From: Pseudomonas sp. FP1742
Lineage (GTDB): Bacteria > Pseudomonadota > Gammaproteobacteria > Pseudomonadales > Pseudomonadaceae
NCBI RefSeq assembly: GCF_030687145.1
Contig: NZ_CP117460.1
Span: 1,922,001-1,986,000 of the forward strand
Direction of reading: 5' to 3'
Length of the DNA: 64,000 nucleotides
Below, piece after piece: positions 37,227 through 44,599 of this stretch. Position 1 is the stretch's first letter, and every line of letters begins with the position of its first letter. Made by a program: the position numbers and the translations under genes. Under the pieces are notes generated by a model. That model saw nothing but the letters and a program-made list of their open reading frames with translations. It had not been told where the DNA came from and ran no database searches.

Positions 37227-38198
37227 CTACAACCACCCCGACCGCTTGAAGCTCGCCCACAAACCGACGCACCCAACGGTAATAAACCCCAACACCGCGA
37301 AATACCCGTAATGCCAAGTCAACTCTGGCATGTCCTGGAAGTTCATCCCGTAAATCCCCGCGATCGCCGTCGGAAACGCCAGAATCGCCGCCCATGCCGC
37401 AAACTTGCGCTGCACCACGCTCTGGCGTGACGCTTCCAGCAACACCCCGACCTCGATGGTCTGGCTGGCAATGTCCGCCAGGGTCGTCAGGTCTTCCATC
37501 TGCCGCGTGACATGAATCTGCACGTCGCGGAAATACGGACGCATATTCTTGTCGATGAACGGAAAGCTCAGTTTTTGGAGTTCTTCACCGATCTCCACCA
37601 TCGGTGCCGCAAACCGGCGCAAGCGCAACACATCGCGACGCAGACTATGGAGTTTCTGGATGTCGCGTTCATTCAGGGAGCTGCACATGACGTTGCGTTC
37701 CAGCTCATCGATCTCGGCATGGATCGCTTCGCCCATCGGCTGGTAGTTTTCAATCACGAAATCGAGGATGGCATAGAGTACGAAATCTTCCCCATGCTCC
37801 AGCAACAGCGGCCGTGCCTCACAGCGCTGTCGGACATGGGCGTAGGACGCCGAATGACCGTTACGTGCGGTAATGATGTAGCCCTTGCCGGCGAAGATAT
37901 GCGTCTCGATGAACTGCAGTTTGCCTTCGCTGCGGATCGGCGAATACGTGACGATGAACAGCGCATCGCCGAACGTTTCCAGCTTCGGTCGACTGTGTTT
38001 TTCCAGGGCGTCTTCGATGGCCAGTTCGTGCAGGTTGAACTGGCGTTGCAGGTTGAACAGCTCCTGCGCATTGGGCTCTTCGAGGCCGATCCACACAAAG
38101 TGGCCAGGCTTGGCCGCCCAGGCCGCACCTTCGTCAAGCGTGATATTGGTGACTTTCTTACCAGCGCTGTAAACCGCAGCAGCAACGACTCTACCCAT
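37227..38198 (-). CDS. corA: CorA-family magnesium/cobalt transporter
   Basis: A 323-residue inner-membrane channel for Mg2+ and Co2+. It has the large N-terminal cytoplasmic domain and two C-terminal membrane segments, with the filter motif YGMNF in AIAGIYGMNFQDMPEL, and a basic C-terminus. It is monocistronic by position. The symbol is by family, since pseudomonads may carry more than one CorA-type gene. Confidence 0.92.
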   Translation of the reverse strand: MGRVVAAAVYSAGKKVTNITLDEGAAWAAKPGHFVWIGLEEPNAQELFNLQRQFNLHELAIEDALEKHSRPKLETFGDALFIVTYSPIRSEGKLQFIETHIFAGKGYIITARNGHSASYAHVRQRCEARPLLLEHGEDFVLYAILDFVIENYQPMGEAIHAEIDELERNVMCSSLNERDIQKLHSLRRDVLRLRRFAAPMVEIGEELQKLSFPFIDKNMRPYFRDVQIHVTRQMEDLTTLADIASQTIEVGVLLEASRQSVVQRKFAAWAAILAFPTAIAGIYGMNFQDMPELTWHYGYFAVLGFITVGCVGLWASFKRSGWL

Positions 38199-38321
38199 GA
38201 TGGTGATTCACTTCTTATTGGTCGCTTTCTATTGGTAAAGACTGGCGGTGCCAGGCAGGATTCAGCTTAACCTTGTCTACTGCTTGAGAGTCAGCAAAAT
38301 CTGCAGAGTTCGCGGGCAAAA

Positions 38322-38344
38322 GAAAACCCGCACAGGGCGGGTTT
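38322..38344 (-). terminator. Terminator after plsC
   Basis: On the minus strand, AAACCCGC-CCTGT-GCGGGTTTT is followed by CTTTTG just past the plsC stop. Confidence 0.7.
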
Positions 38345-38347
38345 CCA

Positions 38348-39070
38348 TCAGGCGGCTTGCAGCTGCCGATCCATCGAGTCGATGCACTCGCGCATCTGCT
38401 CGCGGCACTGGGCGATCAACATCGGCATGTCATCCAGACTCAATCCGGCCGTAGGAATCGCCGGCAGCGAACGGATCAGAATCTTCCCACTGCGCCAGCG
38501 GTTCAATCGCATGTGTTTGACGTAACTGCTGACACACACCGGCACGATTGGCACGCCGGCGGCAATCGCCATCTGGAATGCGCCTTTCTTGAACGGCAGC
38601 AGCTCTTCACCGAGATTGCGGGTGCCTTCGGGGAAGACCCAGATCGAGGTATCTTCATTTTGCAAGGTGTGAGTGGTGGTCAGCATCGACTGGCGTGCCT
38701 TGTGCGCATTGCCGCGATCGATCAACACATTGCCGGCCAGCCAGAACAACTGCCCGAACAACGGCACCCACTTCAGGCTCTTCTTGCCGATGCACACGGT
38801 GCGACGGGGCACCACGTTGCCGAACACAAACAGATCGTAGTTGGACTGGTGGTTGGCGATGATCACGCAGCTGTCGGGTTTATCCATCAACGGCCCGACA
38901 TCGGCCTTCACCCGTAAACGTAAAATACACATCGCGGGCCACGCATACAGACGCGCGCATAAACGGCTGTTGTCCGGATTAAACGGCCGGCATAGACCGA
39001 GGATCACTCCAAGCACGCCGGCCAGAATAAAGTGCAAGCCCATCAATAACATACGAAACACAAACAGCAT
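38348..39070 (-). CDS. plsC: 1-acyl-sn-glycerol-3-phosphate acyltransferase
   Basis: A 240-residue membrane acyltransferase that makes phosphatidic acid from lysophosphatidic acid. It has an N-terminal membrane segment (LHFILAGVLGVILGLC) and the acyltransferase blocks NHQSNYD, the region KKSLKWVPLFGQ, FPEGTRN and VPIVPVCVSSY in order. The terminator follows. Pseudomonads have several PlsC-like proteins, so the symbol is by family. Confidence 0.88.
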   Translation of the reverse strand: MLFVFRMLLMGLHFILAGVLGVILGLCRPFNPDNSRLCARLYAWPAMCILRLRVKADVGPLMDKPDSCVIIANHQSNYDLFVFGNVVPRRTVCIGKKSLKWVPLFGQLFWLAGNVLIDRGNAHKARQSMLTTTHTLQNEDTSIWVFPEGTRNLGEELLPFKKGAFQMAIAAGVPIVPVCVSSYVKHMRLNRWRSGKILIRSLPAIPTAGLSLDDMPMLIAQCREQMRECIDSMDRQLQAA

Positions 39071-39232
39071 TTAAAGGGCCCACCGGGACAAAAGGTGGCG
39101 CAGTGTACGGATGTGCACTGTTTTCGGCAATTGCCGCTATAGAGGTGGGAGATAGCCGATGTTTGAGCGCATGTTTCCGACTTGTGAGTCAGATGCGGCC
39201 TAGAGCGGTTGTAAGGTTTTAAACCAGACGCC

Positions 39233-39262
39233 CAAGAAAAAGCCCGACACGACGGTCGGGCT
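39233..39262 (-). terminator. Terminator after the crotonase gene
   Basis: On the minus strand, stem AGCCCGAC/GTCGGGCT is followed by a T run. Confidence 0.75.
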
Positions 39263-39284
39263 TTTCGGTGCAGCGCATTTGGGC

Positions 39285-39974
39285 TTAACCCATGTGCTCC
39301 TGATCCAGGATGATCGCGTTGTCCAGCGTCTCCAGCAGCGCCTTGCGCGTTTTCAACTTGGTGTTTTTGTGGGCGATCATGTTGAGCTTCTTCAACTGAC
39401 GAGCCGCCGCCAGCGCCGCGCCTTGGAGCTCTTCGGCCGACACCACCATGTCGAGGAAACCGGCATCCACGGCACTCTGCGGGTTGAACATCTCGGCGTT
39501 GATCACCGCGCGATGAAACGCCGACTTGCGCAGACGATCGCGGGCCAGTTCGATACCGGCGTGGTGCATGGTCATGCCGATCTGCACTTCGTTCAGGCCA
39601 ATGCTGAACGGGCCATCGACACCGATGCGGTAGTCAACCGACAACAGAATAAACGCACCCTTGGCCACCGCATGCCCAGGACACGCCACGACCACCGGGA
39701 AGGGGTGCGACAGCAGGCGACGAGCCAGGGTCGATCCGGCAGCCACCAACGCCATGGCCTCGTTAGGGCCGGCCGTCATCACCTTCAAGTCATAACCACC
39801 CGACAGAATCCCCGGCTGACCGGTAATGATCACCACCGCCCGATCCGCTACCGCCCGATCCAGCGCAGCGTTAAACGCCACAATCACGTCCGGAGAGATG
39901 GCATTGACCTTGCCATTGCTCAAGGTCAGGGTCGCGATACCGTCTTCGAGATGGTAGGAAATCAACTCACTCAT
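39285..39974 (-). CDS. Crotonase-family enoyl-CoA hydratase/isomerase
   Basis: A 229-residue crotonase-fold protein. The first oxyanion region SGGYDLKVMTAG and the second PGHAVAKGAFILLSVDYRIG are recognisable. The usual catalytic Glu regions are replaced by LNEVQIGMTMHHAGIELARD, so the precise reaction is uncertain. It starts MSELISYHLEDGIATLTLSN. It stands alone with its own terminator, between plsC and tRNA-Ser. Confidence 0.82.
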   Translation of the reverse strand: MSELISYHLEDGIATLTLSNGKVNAISPDVIVAFNAALDRAVADRAVVIITGQPGILSGGYDLKVMTAGPNEAMALVAAGSTLARRLLSHPFPVVVACPGHAVAKGAFILLSVDYRIGVDGPFSIGLNEVQIGMTMHHAGIELARDRLRKSAFHRAVINAEMFNPQSAVDAGFLDMVVSAEELQGAALAAARQLKKLNMIAHKNTKLKTRKALLETLDNAIILDQEHMG

Positions 39975-40282
39975 GACGCCAATCCTTCTAATAAAGTAAG
40001 GCAGACGTTACCCACCGCTGTAGGCCAGGTAAAGCGCCGTGACTGACCCGCCAGTCACCCTTTTCCCGCCCGCCAGGCACCGCCCGCCCCGCCCACCGCG
40101 CATTAGCCTCTATATAGAAGGGGAGGCGAAGCCGGAGATTGGCAGGTTTGCCATGCCCTTGAACGCGCCCAAAGCACTAATCGCGTTAAGCGCATGAAAA
40201 TTCTGAAAAAAATATTTGCCATCAGAAAAGCTTTCGACTACATTAGCGCGCCTCGACAGACTGAATAAGTTTGACGAGATAC
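39975..40282. other. Intergenic region before tRNA-Ser
   Basis: This 308-bp gap holds the minus-strand crotonase promoter and, at its right end, an AT-rich tract with a likely TACATTAG -10 region about 40 bp before the tRNA. I see no gene. Confidence 0.5.
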
Positions 40283-40372
40283 GGTGAAGTGTCCGAGTGG
40301 CTTAAGGAGCACGCCTGGAAAGTGTGTATACAGGAAACTGTATCGAGAGTTCGAATCTCTCCTTCACCGCCA
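40283..40372 (+). tRNA. tRNA-Ser (GGA anticodon)
   Basis: A 90-nt class II tRNA. The acceptor stem GGTGAAG pairs with CTTCACC, the anticodon loop CTGGAAA carries GGA, there is a long variable arm (GTATACAGGAAACTGTATC) and a T arm with GTTCGAATC, and the gene encodes the terminal GCCA. It reads serine codons UCC and UCU. Confidence 0.97.
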
Positions 40373-40386
40373 AATTCGATATACAT

Positions 40387-40424
40387 AAAACCCCTGATTT
40401 CGAGAGAAGTCAGGGGTTTTGTGG
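40387..40424 (+). terminator. Terminator after tRNA-Ser
   Basis: The stem AAAACCCCTGA/TCAGGGGTTTT lies 15 bp past the tRNA end and finishes in a T-rich run. Confidence 0.85.
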
Positions 40425-40551
40425 TTTCTGGCGTCTGGATTTCATGCATTAGACTGCCAAACTCCTCGAGCGGAATCGACCTGGGTGCCCAAACCCTCGC
40501 GTCAGTTTCGTTGTTTCAGCCATTGATGACAGCTCTGAACAAGGACATCCC

Positions 40552-40872
40552 ATGATCACCACCACTACCCACACCATCGAAGGCCGGCAAATCACCGCTT
40601 ACCTGGACATTGTCAGCGCCGAGTCGGTGCAGGGCGTTAACGTGATCCGCGACATGTTCGCCGGGATGCGGGATTTTTTTGGTGGGCGTTCTCAGACGTT
40701 GGAGCGGGCGTTGAAGGATGCGCGGATTCAGGCGACCGACGAGATCAAGGAGCGGGCGCGGGCGCTTCAGGCGGATGCGGTGGTGGGGCTCGATTATGAG
40801 ATCAGCATGCCGGCCGGCAAGGGTGGGATGGTGGTGGTGTTTGTCACCGGGACGGCGGTCAAGCTGAGGTAG
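40552..40872 (+). CDS. YbjQ-type (UPF0145) protein
   Basis: A 106-residue protein of the YbjQ/UPF0145 family: TYLDIVSAESVQG-like start, a middle with FGGRSQTLERALKDARIQA and the end DAVVGLDYEISMPAGKGGMV. The family forms a small pentameric fold sometimes annotated as heavy-metal-binding, with no settled function. It follows the tRNA terminator and has its own ribosome site upstream. Confidence 0.85.
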   Translation: MITTTTHTIEGRQITAYLDIVSAESVQGVNVIRDMFAGMRDFFGGRSQTLERALKDARIQATDEIKERARALQADAVVGLDYEISMPAGKGGMVVVFVTGTAVKLR

Positions 40873-41019
40873 GCCGGGCAGTACTGGCCATTCGTCGGGC
40901 ATGTAACGATCTGAATCACAAGTCTGGGAATGACCGGCTAGTCTCAAAAACCAGGGTGGTCGATATTTCCAGGCAAAAAGGGCTTGCCGGTATCGACCCG
41001 TTTTGAGAGGAGCGAAGAT

Positions 41020-41214
41020 ATGGCTGAGCCGTATATCGAAGACGACGGGGCAGAGTTTCCGATCAATAATTGCGTGCAGTGTGGTCAGACGGACTATGTG
41101 CCGAGCTTCGGCGAAGACCGTATCAAAATCAATAAAATCAAATCTGCAGTGCCTCGAACCCGGGGACCGAAATCGAAATTTATGCCCAAGCTGGGGGCGC
41201 CCTCCAGGAAGTAA
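41020..41214 (+). CDS. Small protein with one CxxC motif
   Basis: A 64-residue protein, MAEPYIEDDGAEFPINNCVQ at its start, with NNCVQCGQTD and a basic C-terminal half rich in Lys and Pro. The ATG at 41020 follows GAGAGGAGC. The single C-x-x-C could bind a metal in a dimer. I do not recognise the family. A terminator follows 15 bp after the stop. Confidence 0.6.
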   Translation: MAEPYIEDDGAEFPINNCVQCGQTDYVPSFGEDRIKINKIKSAVPRTRGPKSKFMPKLGAPSRK

Positions 41215-41228
41215 ATAGTAAACAGCAC

Positions 41229-41262
41229 AAACCCCGCCAACTCAGAGCGGGGTTTCTTGTTT
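41229..41262 (+). terminator. Terminator after the CxxC small protein gene
   Basis: The stem AAACCCCGC/GCGGGGTTT is followed by CTTGTTTCTG. Confidence 0.7.
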
Positions 41263-41398
41263 CTGAAGGGGTGAAAGCGTCGTTCGACGGCCATGCCAAG
41301 AAACGTCCTACAACTTTGCAGGCGTTGGTGTTTTTTTTCACAAACTTTTCACACCGGCCTACGTAGTCTCAGCTCATCCGTTAGAAAGCAGTACCCTG

Positions 41399-41427
41399 GC
41401 CCGTCTCCCCAGCGGGCTTTTTTTTGC
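41399..41427 (+). terminator. Terminator of an unassigned short transcript
   Basis: The short stem GCCCG/CGGGC with a nine-base loop is followed by TTTTTTTTT. No gene precedes it within 170 bp. Confidence 0.6.
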
Positions 41428-41565
41428 CTGTTATAAAACCTTTTGCATAAATGCTGTCCAACCGTCGCCAATGGCGAGGTTGTTCCGGTTTTGCGTCTGG
41501 ACTTTACCTTCGCTACAGCATTCAATCTCCGGCCTTTCGGTTCCCCTTTTTTTGAGGTTCTTGTT

Positions 41566-41931
41566 ATGCGTTTGACACTGCCTGCTCTGGTTCTGGGCCT
41601 TTTGGTCGCTCAAGGTGCGATGGCTGCCGGTGATGGCACGGCCGCGCTCGGTGGTGGTCTGGGTGGCGCGTTGGGTAATGTGGTCGGCCAGAAAATGGGC
41701 GGCAGCACGGGTGCGGCGATTGGTGCTGGTGTAGCGGGTGCAGCCGGCAGCGCTGTTGCCGCACGTAAAGGCAGCCGCACCAAAGCGGCCATTGGCGGCG
41801 GTGTTGGCGCGGCGGGCGGTTCGATAATCGGTAACAGCCTGGGCGGCAAGAACGGCTCCACCATCGGCGCAGGCTTGGGCGGTGCATTGGGCGGTGGCGT
41901 GGGCAGCAACCTGTCCAAAAAGGGTCACTGA
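41566..41931 (+). CDS. Exported glycine-zipper protein (first of a tandem pair)
   Basis: A 121-residue protein with a signal peptide (MRLTLPALVLGLLVAQGAMA) and a body of alternating Gly/Ala segments such as GGGLGGALGNVVGQKMGGS and GAAGGSIIGNSLGGKNGS. Glycine-zipper motifs usually pack into membrane helices. It is clearly paralogous to the next gene. The start at 41566 is the first Met with a ribosome-site-like GAGG upstream. Function unknown; an envelope role is likely. Confidence 0.75.
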   Translation: MRLTLPALVLGLLVAQGAMAAGDGTAALGGGLGGALGNVVGQKMGGSTGAAIGAGVAGAAGSAVAARKGSRTKAAIGGGVGAAGGSIIGNSLGGKNGSTIGAGLGGALGGGVGSNLSKKGH

Positions 41932-41948
41932 TCCTTAATGATCCGCTG

Positions 41949-41984
41949 AAAAAGCCCGGCTTACCTGCCGGGCTTTTTCGTTTT
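41949..41984 (+). terminator. Terminator after the first glycine-zipper gene
   Basis: The stem AAAAAGCCCGGC/GCCGGGCTTTTT is followed by CGTTTT. Confidence 0.85.
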
Positions 41985-41985
41985 G

Positions 41986-42012
41986 GAACGTTTCTCCGGC
42001 ATATGACTCAAA
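41986..42012 (+). promoter_or_regulatory. AlgU-like promoter candidate for the second glycine-zipper gene
   Basis: GAACGT, a 16-bp spacer and TCAAA lie about 107 bp before the start. The pattern GAACGT-N16-TCRAA is repeated at 42613 and is close to the AlgU consensus GAACTT-N16/17-TCTGA. Confidence 0.35.
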
Positions 42013-42118
42013 TCTCATACAGTCGGTATTTGGTTTGCTGTACAACAGATGCAGATGCCAGGCTGAAGCCATCCGCGGCATGTTCTTTTCTCCAAGGCGG
42101 AAATTAGAGGTGCATATC

Positions 42119-42544
42119 ATGCGTTTGACATTGTCCACGGTGTTTTTAGGGCTTTTGGTCGCTCAGGGCGCAATGGCGGCCGGCAACGGCGACGCTGCAG
42201 TCGGCGGTGGTCTTGGCGGTGTATTGGGCAACGTAGTCGGCGGGCAGTTGGGCGGCAGCACCGGGGCTGCGGTGGGCGCAGGCGTCGGCGGTGCGGCAGG
42301 CAGTGCGGTCGGTGCACGCAAGGGTAGCCGCACAGAAGCGGCCGTTGGCGGTGGTCTCGGCGCGGCGGGCGGTTCGGTGATCGGCAACAGCCTGGGCGGC
42401 TCCACTGGTTCGGCCATTGGCGCAGGTGTGGGCGGCGCAGCCGGTGGCGCGGTGGGCAGCAGCATGGGTGATGACCGCGGCGGTTCGCATTCCGGTGGCG
42501 GCTATTACAAACACAAGCATAAAAATAAGTACAAGCATCGCTAA
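42119..42544 (+). CDS. Exported glycine-zipper protein (second of a tandem pair)
   Basis: A 141-residue paralogue of the previous gene. It has a nearly identical signal peptide (MRLTLSTVFLGLLVAQGAMA) and Gly/Ala repeats, such as GGVLGNVVGGQLGGSTGAAV. It adds a C-terminal tail rich in His and Lys (YYKHKHKNKYKHR) that the first copy lacks, which could bind metal or polyanions. Start at 42119 after TTAGAGG. It ends at a strong terminator. Confidence 0.75.
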   Translation: MRLTLSTVFLGLLVAQGAMAAGNGDAAVGGGLGGVLGNVVGGQLGGSTGAAVGAGVGGAAGSAVGARKGSRTEAAVGGGLGAAGGSVIGNSLGGSTGSAIGAGVGGAAGGAVGSSMGDDRGGSHSGGGYYKHKHKNKYKHR

Positions 42545-42563
42545 CTCGTGATCGAGTGACAGT

Positions 42564-42596
42564 AAAAACCCGGCCCAGCGCCGGGTTTTTCGTTTC
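42564..42596 (+). terminator. Terminator after the second glycine-zipper gene
   Basis: The stem AAAAACCCGGC/GCCGGGTTTTT is followed by CGTTTC. Confidence 0.85.
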
Positions 42597-42612
42597 TGTC
42601 GTTAGGACTCTG

Positions 42613-42639
42613 GAACGTTTCGCCGTAGGACGTCTCGAA
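42613..42639 (+). promoter_or_regulatory. AlgU-like promoter candidate for the acidic small protein
   Basis: GAACGT, a 16-bp spacer and TCGAA, with the same flanking TGGAACGTTTC as at 41984, lie about 35 bp before the 42674 start. Confidence 0.3.
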
Positions 42640-42673
42640 CTTTATATACACCCTGAACGTTGTGAGACATGCC

Positions 42674-42844
42674 ATGACTCCAGATACCGAAGACAAGGAA
42701 GAAGAAGGCCCGATCAACGATCCCGGCAACGAAGATCCGGGTTCTCTGATGGACGACGCCACGGTACCGCTCAACGATGCCGATGACGCAGGCGACGTGG
42801 GCAACCTGGAGAATGATGAGTATGACGAGGAAGACGACGAGTGA
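42674..42844 (+). CDS. Very acidic disordered small protein
   Basis: A 56-residue protein made almost wholly of Asp, Glu, Asn, Pro and Gly (DKEEEGPINDPGNEDPGS at the start, EYDEEDDE at the end). No hydrophobic segment is visible, so it should be soluble and disordered. The start at 42674 is preferred to a GTG at 42662. I do not recognise the family. A similar acidic protein follows. Confidence 0.55.
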   Translation: MTPDTEDKEEEGPINDPGNEDPGSLMDDATVPLNDADDAGDVGNLENDEYDEEDDE

Positions 42845-42952
42845 TCGGGCTTCGGGGGCGGGACGACCAATCGTCCTTCTGATCGAACCGCGTCTATTGA
42901 GTTGTCCTCGAAATATCAGGATCTGCTTTTCAGGTCCATTGAGAGGTGCGTT

Positions 42953-43168
42953 ATGAAAGCTGATCCGAAAGACTCCGATATCGACGATACCCCCGAATAC
43001 CCGCTGCCTTCGCCCACGAACCCCCTGAGTCGCGATCAGCGCCCACCCGACGATGACGATACCGCTGTGGAGCAAGTGCCGGACGATGATGTAAAGCGCG
43101 GTGATGTGGAAGCCGATCCGGACGACCCGGACATTGCCGGTGATGACGCTTCGGGCGAACCGAGCTGA
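42953..43168 (+). CDS. Second acidic disordered small protein
   Basis: A 71-residue protein rich in Asp and Pro (MKADPKDSDIDDTPEYPLP; ADPDDPDIAGDD), predicted disordered. The ATG at 42953 follows GAGAGG. Its composition, not its sequence, resembles the previous gene, and no clear common ancestry is visible. The function is unknown. Confidence 0.55.
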   Translation: MKADPKDSDIDDTPEYPLPSPTNPLSRDQRPPDDDDTAVEQVPDDDVKRGDVEADPDDPDIAGDDASGEPS

Positions 43169-43269
43169 AACCTGTGCGGTGGTTCATCGCAGATTGTCGA
43201 TTGAGCGACACCTTTTAAAAGCGATCACTGCCAGAGATCAGGTAACGCACTCTTTAAAGGAGACGCACC

Positions 43270-43620
43270 ATGATCAGGTCAAAATGGAAGGTGCTGACGA
43301 TGGTCGGCTTATTGTCGATCAGTTCAATGACGGCGCTTGCTGAATCTACCGGTCGCGATGCGCCGGTCGACAAGGGCGGGATGCCGCCTTATTCGGAAAT
43401 GAATGCGGGTACCTCGGATGGAAAGGTGCTGCCAGCGGACAGCATTGGTAGTGGAAATGGCGGTGGTGCGAAAGGGAGTAGCATCAACCCGGGGGAGGGA
43501 AGCGGGTCGGTGAGTGGGGGAGGTTCGATGGGGAGTGGTTCTGGAAATGGGTCTGGAGAATCAGGTGGTTCTGGGGGGAGTGGAGGCGGTGCAGGTAAAA
43601 CCGGTAGTTCGGGCGGCTAA
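43270..43620 (+). CDS. Exported Gly/Ser-rich protein
   Basis: A 116-residue protein with a signal peptide (MVGLLSISSMTALAEST after a basic start) and a C-terminal half that is nearly only Gly and Ser (GSGSGNGSGESGGSGGSGGG). It is likely exported and disordered. The ATG at 43270 follows AAAGGAG. The base composition is that of a low-complexity repeat tract, so its length may vary between strains. Function unknown. Confidence 0.65.
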   Translation: MIRSKWKVLTMVGLLSISSMTALAESTGRDAPVDKGGMPPYSEMNAGTSDGKVLPADSIGSGNGGGAKGSSINPGEGSGSVSGGGSMGSGSGNGSGESGGSGGSGGGAGKTGSSGG

Positions 43621-43644
43621 GTCAGACTCTTTACTGTTCAACTG

Positions 43645-43666
43645 AGCCCAGCGTCGAGCTGGGCTT
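43645..43666 (+). terminator. Stem-loop after the Gly/Ser-rich gene
   Basis: The 8-bp stem AGCCCAGC/GCTGGGCT with a five-base loop is followed by TCGGTGTTT; the T run is weak. Confidence 0.5.
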
Positions 43667-43699
43667 CGGTGTTTAGCACTGATCTCTTTTTTTGACTCG

Positions 43700-44098
43700 T
43701 TAATCCTCTTCAATCTCTGATTCAAACCAGCGCATAAAGAAGTCTCTCTGAACCTCTGGATCGTTTGTAAGATTGTTTTCTTCATAGTCAAAAATATTTA
43801 CCAGATCATTCCTTGTTGCATACTTACCTAGTGTGAGTTCATATGCTTTTACTCCGAGCGACATCTGTGAGGACATGCTGGAAGGGTGTACGTTTATTTT
43901 TGCTCCTTTGCACAGAAAAATTACACTGCAGTGCTCTTTTCTGATATTGCCAAGGCACTCGTAAAAATCTCCACCTGCATAGGTTTTGCTATATCCATCC
44001 TCCATCATGAAATTAATAGTCAGCGCTTCCGAGTCGCAGAAAAGCTTCGCGATCTGGCGCCTACCGTTTTTGATTATCACAATTTCTACGCAGTCCAC
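43700..44098 (-). CDS. Likely immunity protein to the Rhs toxin tip
   Basis: A 132-residue acidic protein of low GC content, starting with GTG at 44098, 3 bp after the Rhs stop. Its ribosome site AGGA lies inside the last codons of the Rhs gene, so the two are translationally coupled. It has no signal peptide or membrane segment, so protection would be in the cytoplasm. I do not recognise the family; the role is inferred from position, size, composition and the toxin tip next to it. Confidence 0.7.
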   Translation of the reverse strand: MDCVEIVIIKNGRRQIAKLFCDSEALTINFMMEDGYSKTYAGGDFYECLGNIRKEHCSVIFLCKGAKINVHPSSMSSQMSLGVKAYELTLGKYATRNDLVNIFDYEENNLTNDPEVQRDFFMRWFESEIEED

Positions 44099-44101
44099 TT
44101 T

Positions 44102-44599
44102 CTATTTCCTGTTCGGATTTAAGGTGGTGTAGCTAGTGGGGCGACCGTCAGCACCAATAGGCGTAACACCGAGAATATCTTCTCTTTTGATTCCACCTTG
44201 AATTGCTATCTCCCTTTCATTGCTAAATTTATATTTTTTACCCAGTTCCTTTATTAAGTCTCTACCTGGAATCATTCGCATTGTGTACAAAAAACCACTT
44301 CTCGTATTGAATTTTGTCGCGAAATCAATACCAACTTCTCTTTTTGGAGAAGTGCTAACAAAATTGCTCGGCGGATTATTGCTGTCCAGTGAGTGAAGCA
44401 GCAAATTATTGCTATCGCCCTTGGTTTTAAAGCCCTGGTAAAAGACTTCATCTGGATGGCGACTATCTCCACGATATAAATACTTTTCCTCCGTATGTGA
44501 GGGAAGTTCAGCATCTCCCTGATCAACCCCCACCTTCCCCGTCGGATCCTCATCCCCAAACGACGGCTTCTTACACCCATCCCCCCCAGGGCATTCACT
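44102..44599 (-). other. Variable toxin tip of the Rhs protein
   Basis: This segment follows the DPLGL motif and encodes the last 165 residues. Its middle and end are AT-rich compared with the GC-rich Rhs core, the usual mark of a horizontally exchanged toxin cassette. The immunity gene continues the AT-rich block. Confidence 0.75.

Larger units (their letters stand above)
41215..41565. other. Intergenic region with two terminators and a possible small RNA
   Basis: This 351-bp stretch has a terminator at 41229-41262 and another at 41399-41427, with no protein gene between them. The second terminator has no preceding gene, so a short transcript may end there. The first glycine-zipper gene starts beyond it. 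Confidence 0.5.

Noticed and set aside
42541..42870. Minus-strand frames sharing a GETFQ peptide with one at 41935
   Set aside because: The similarity comes from the repeated GGAACGTTTC DNA element, not from related proteins.
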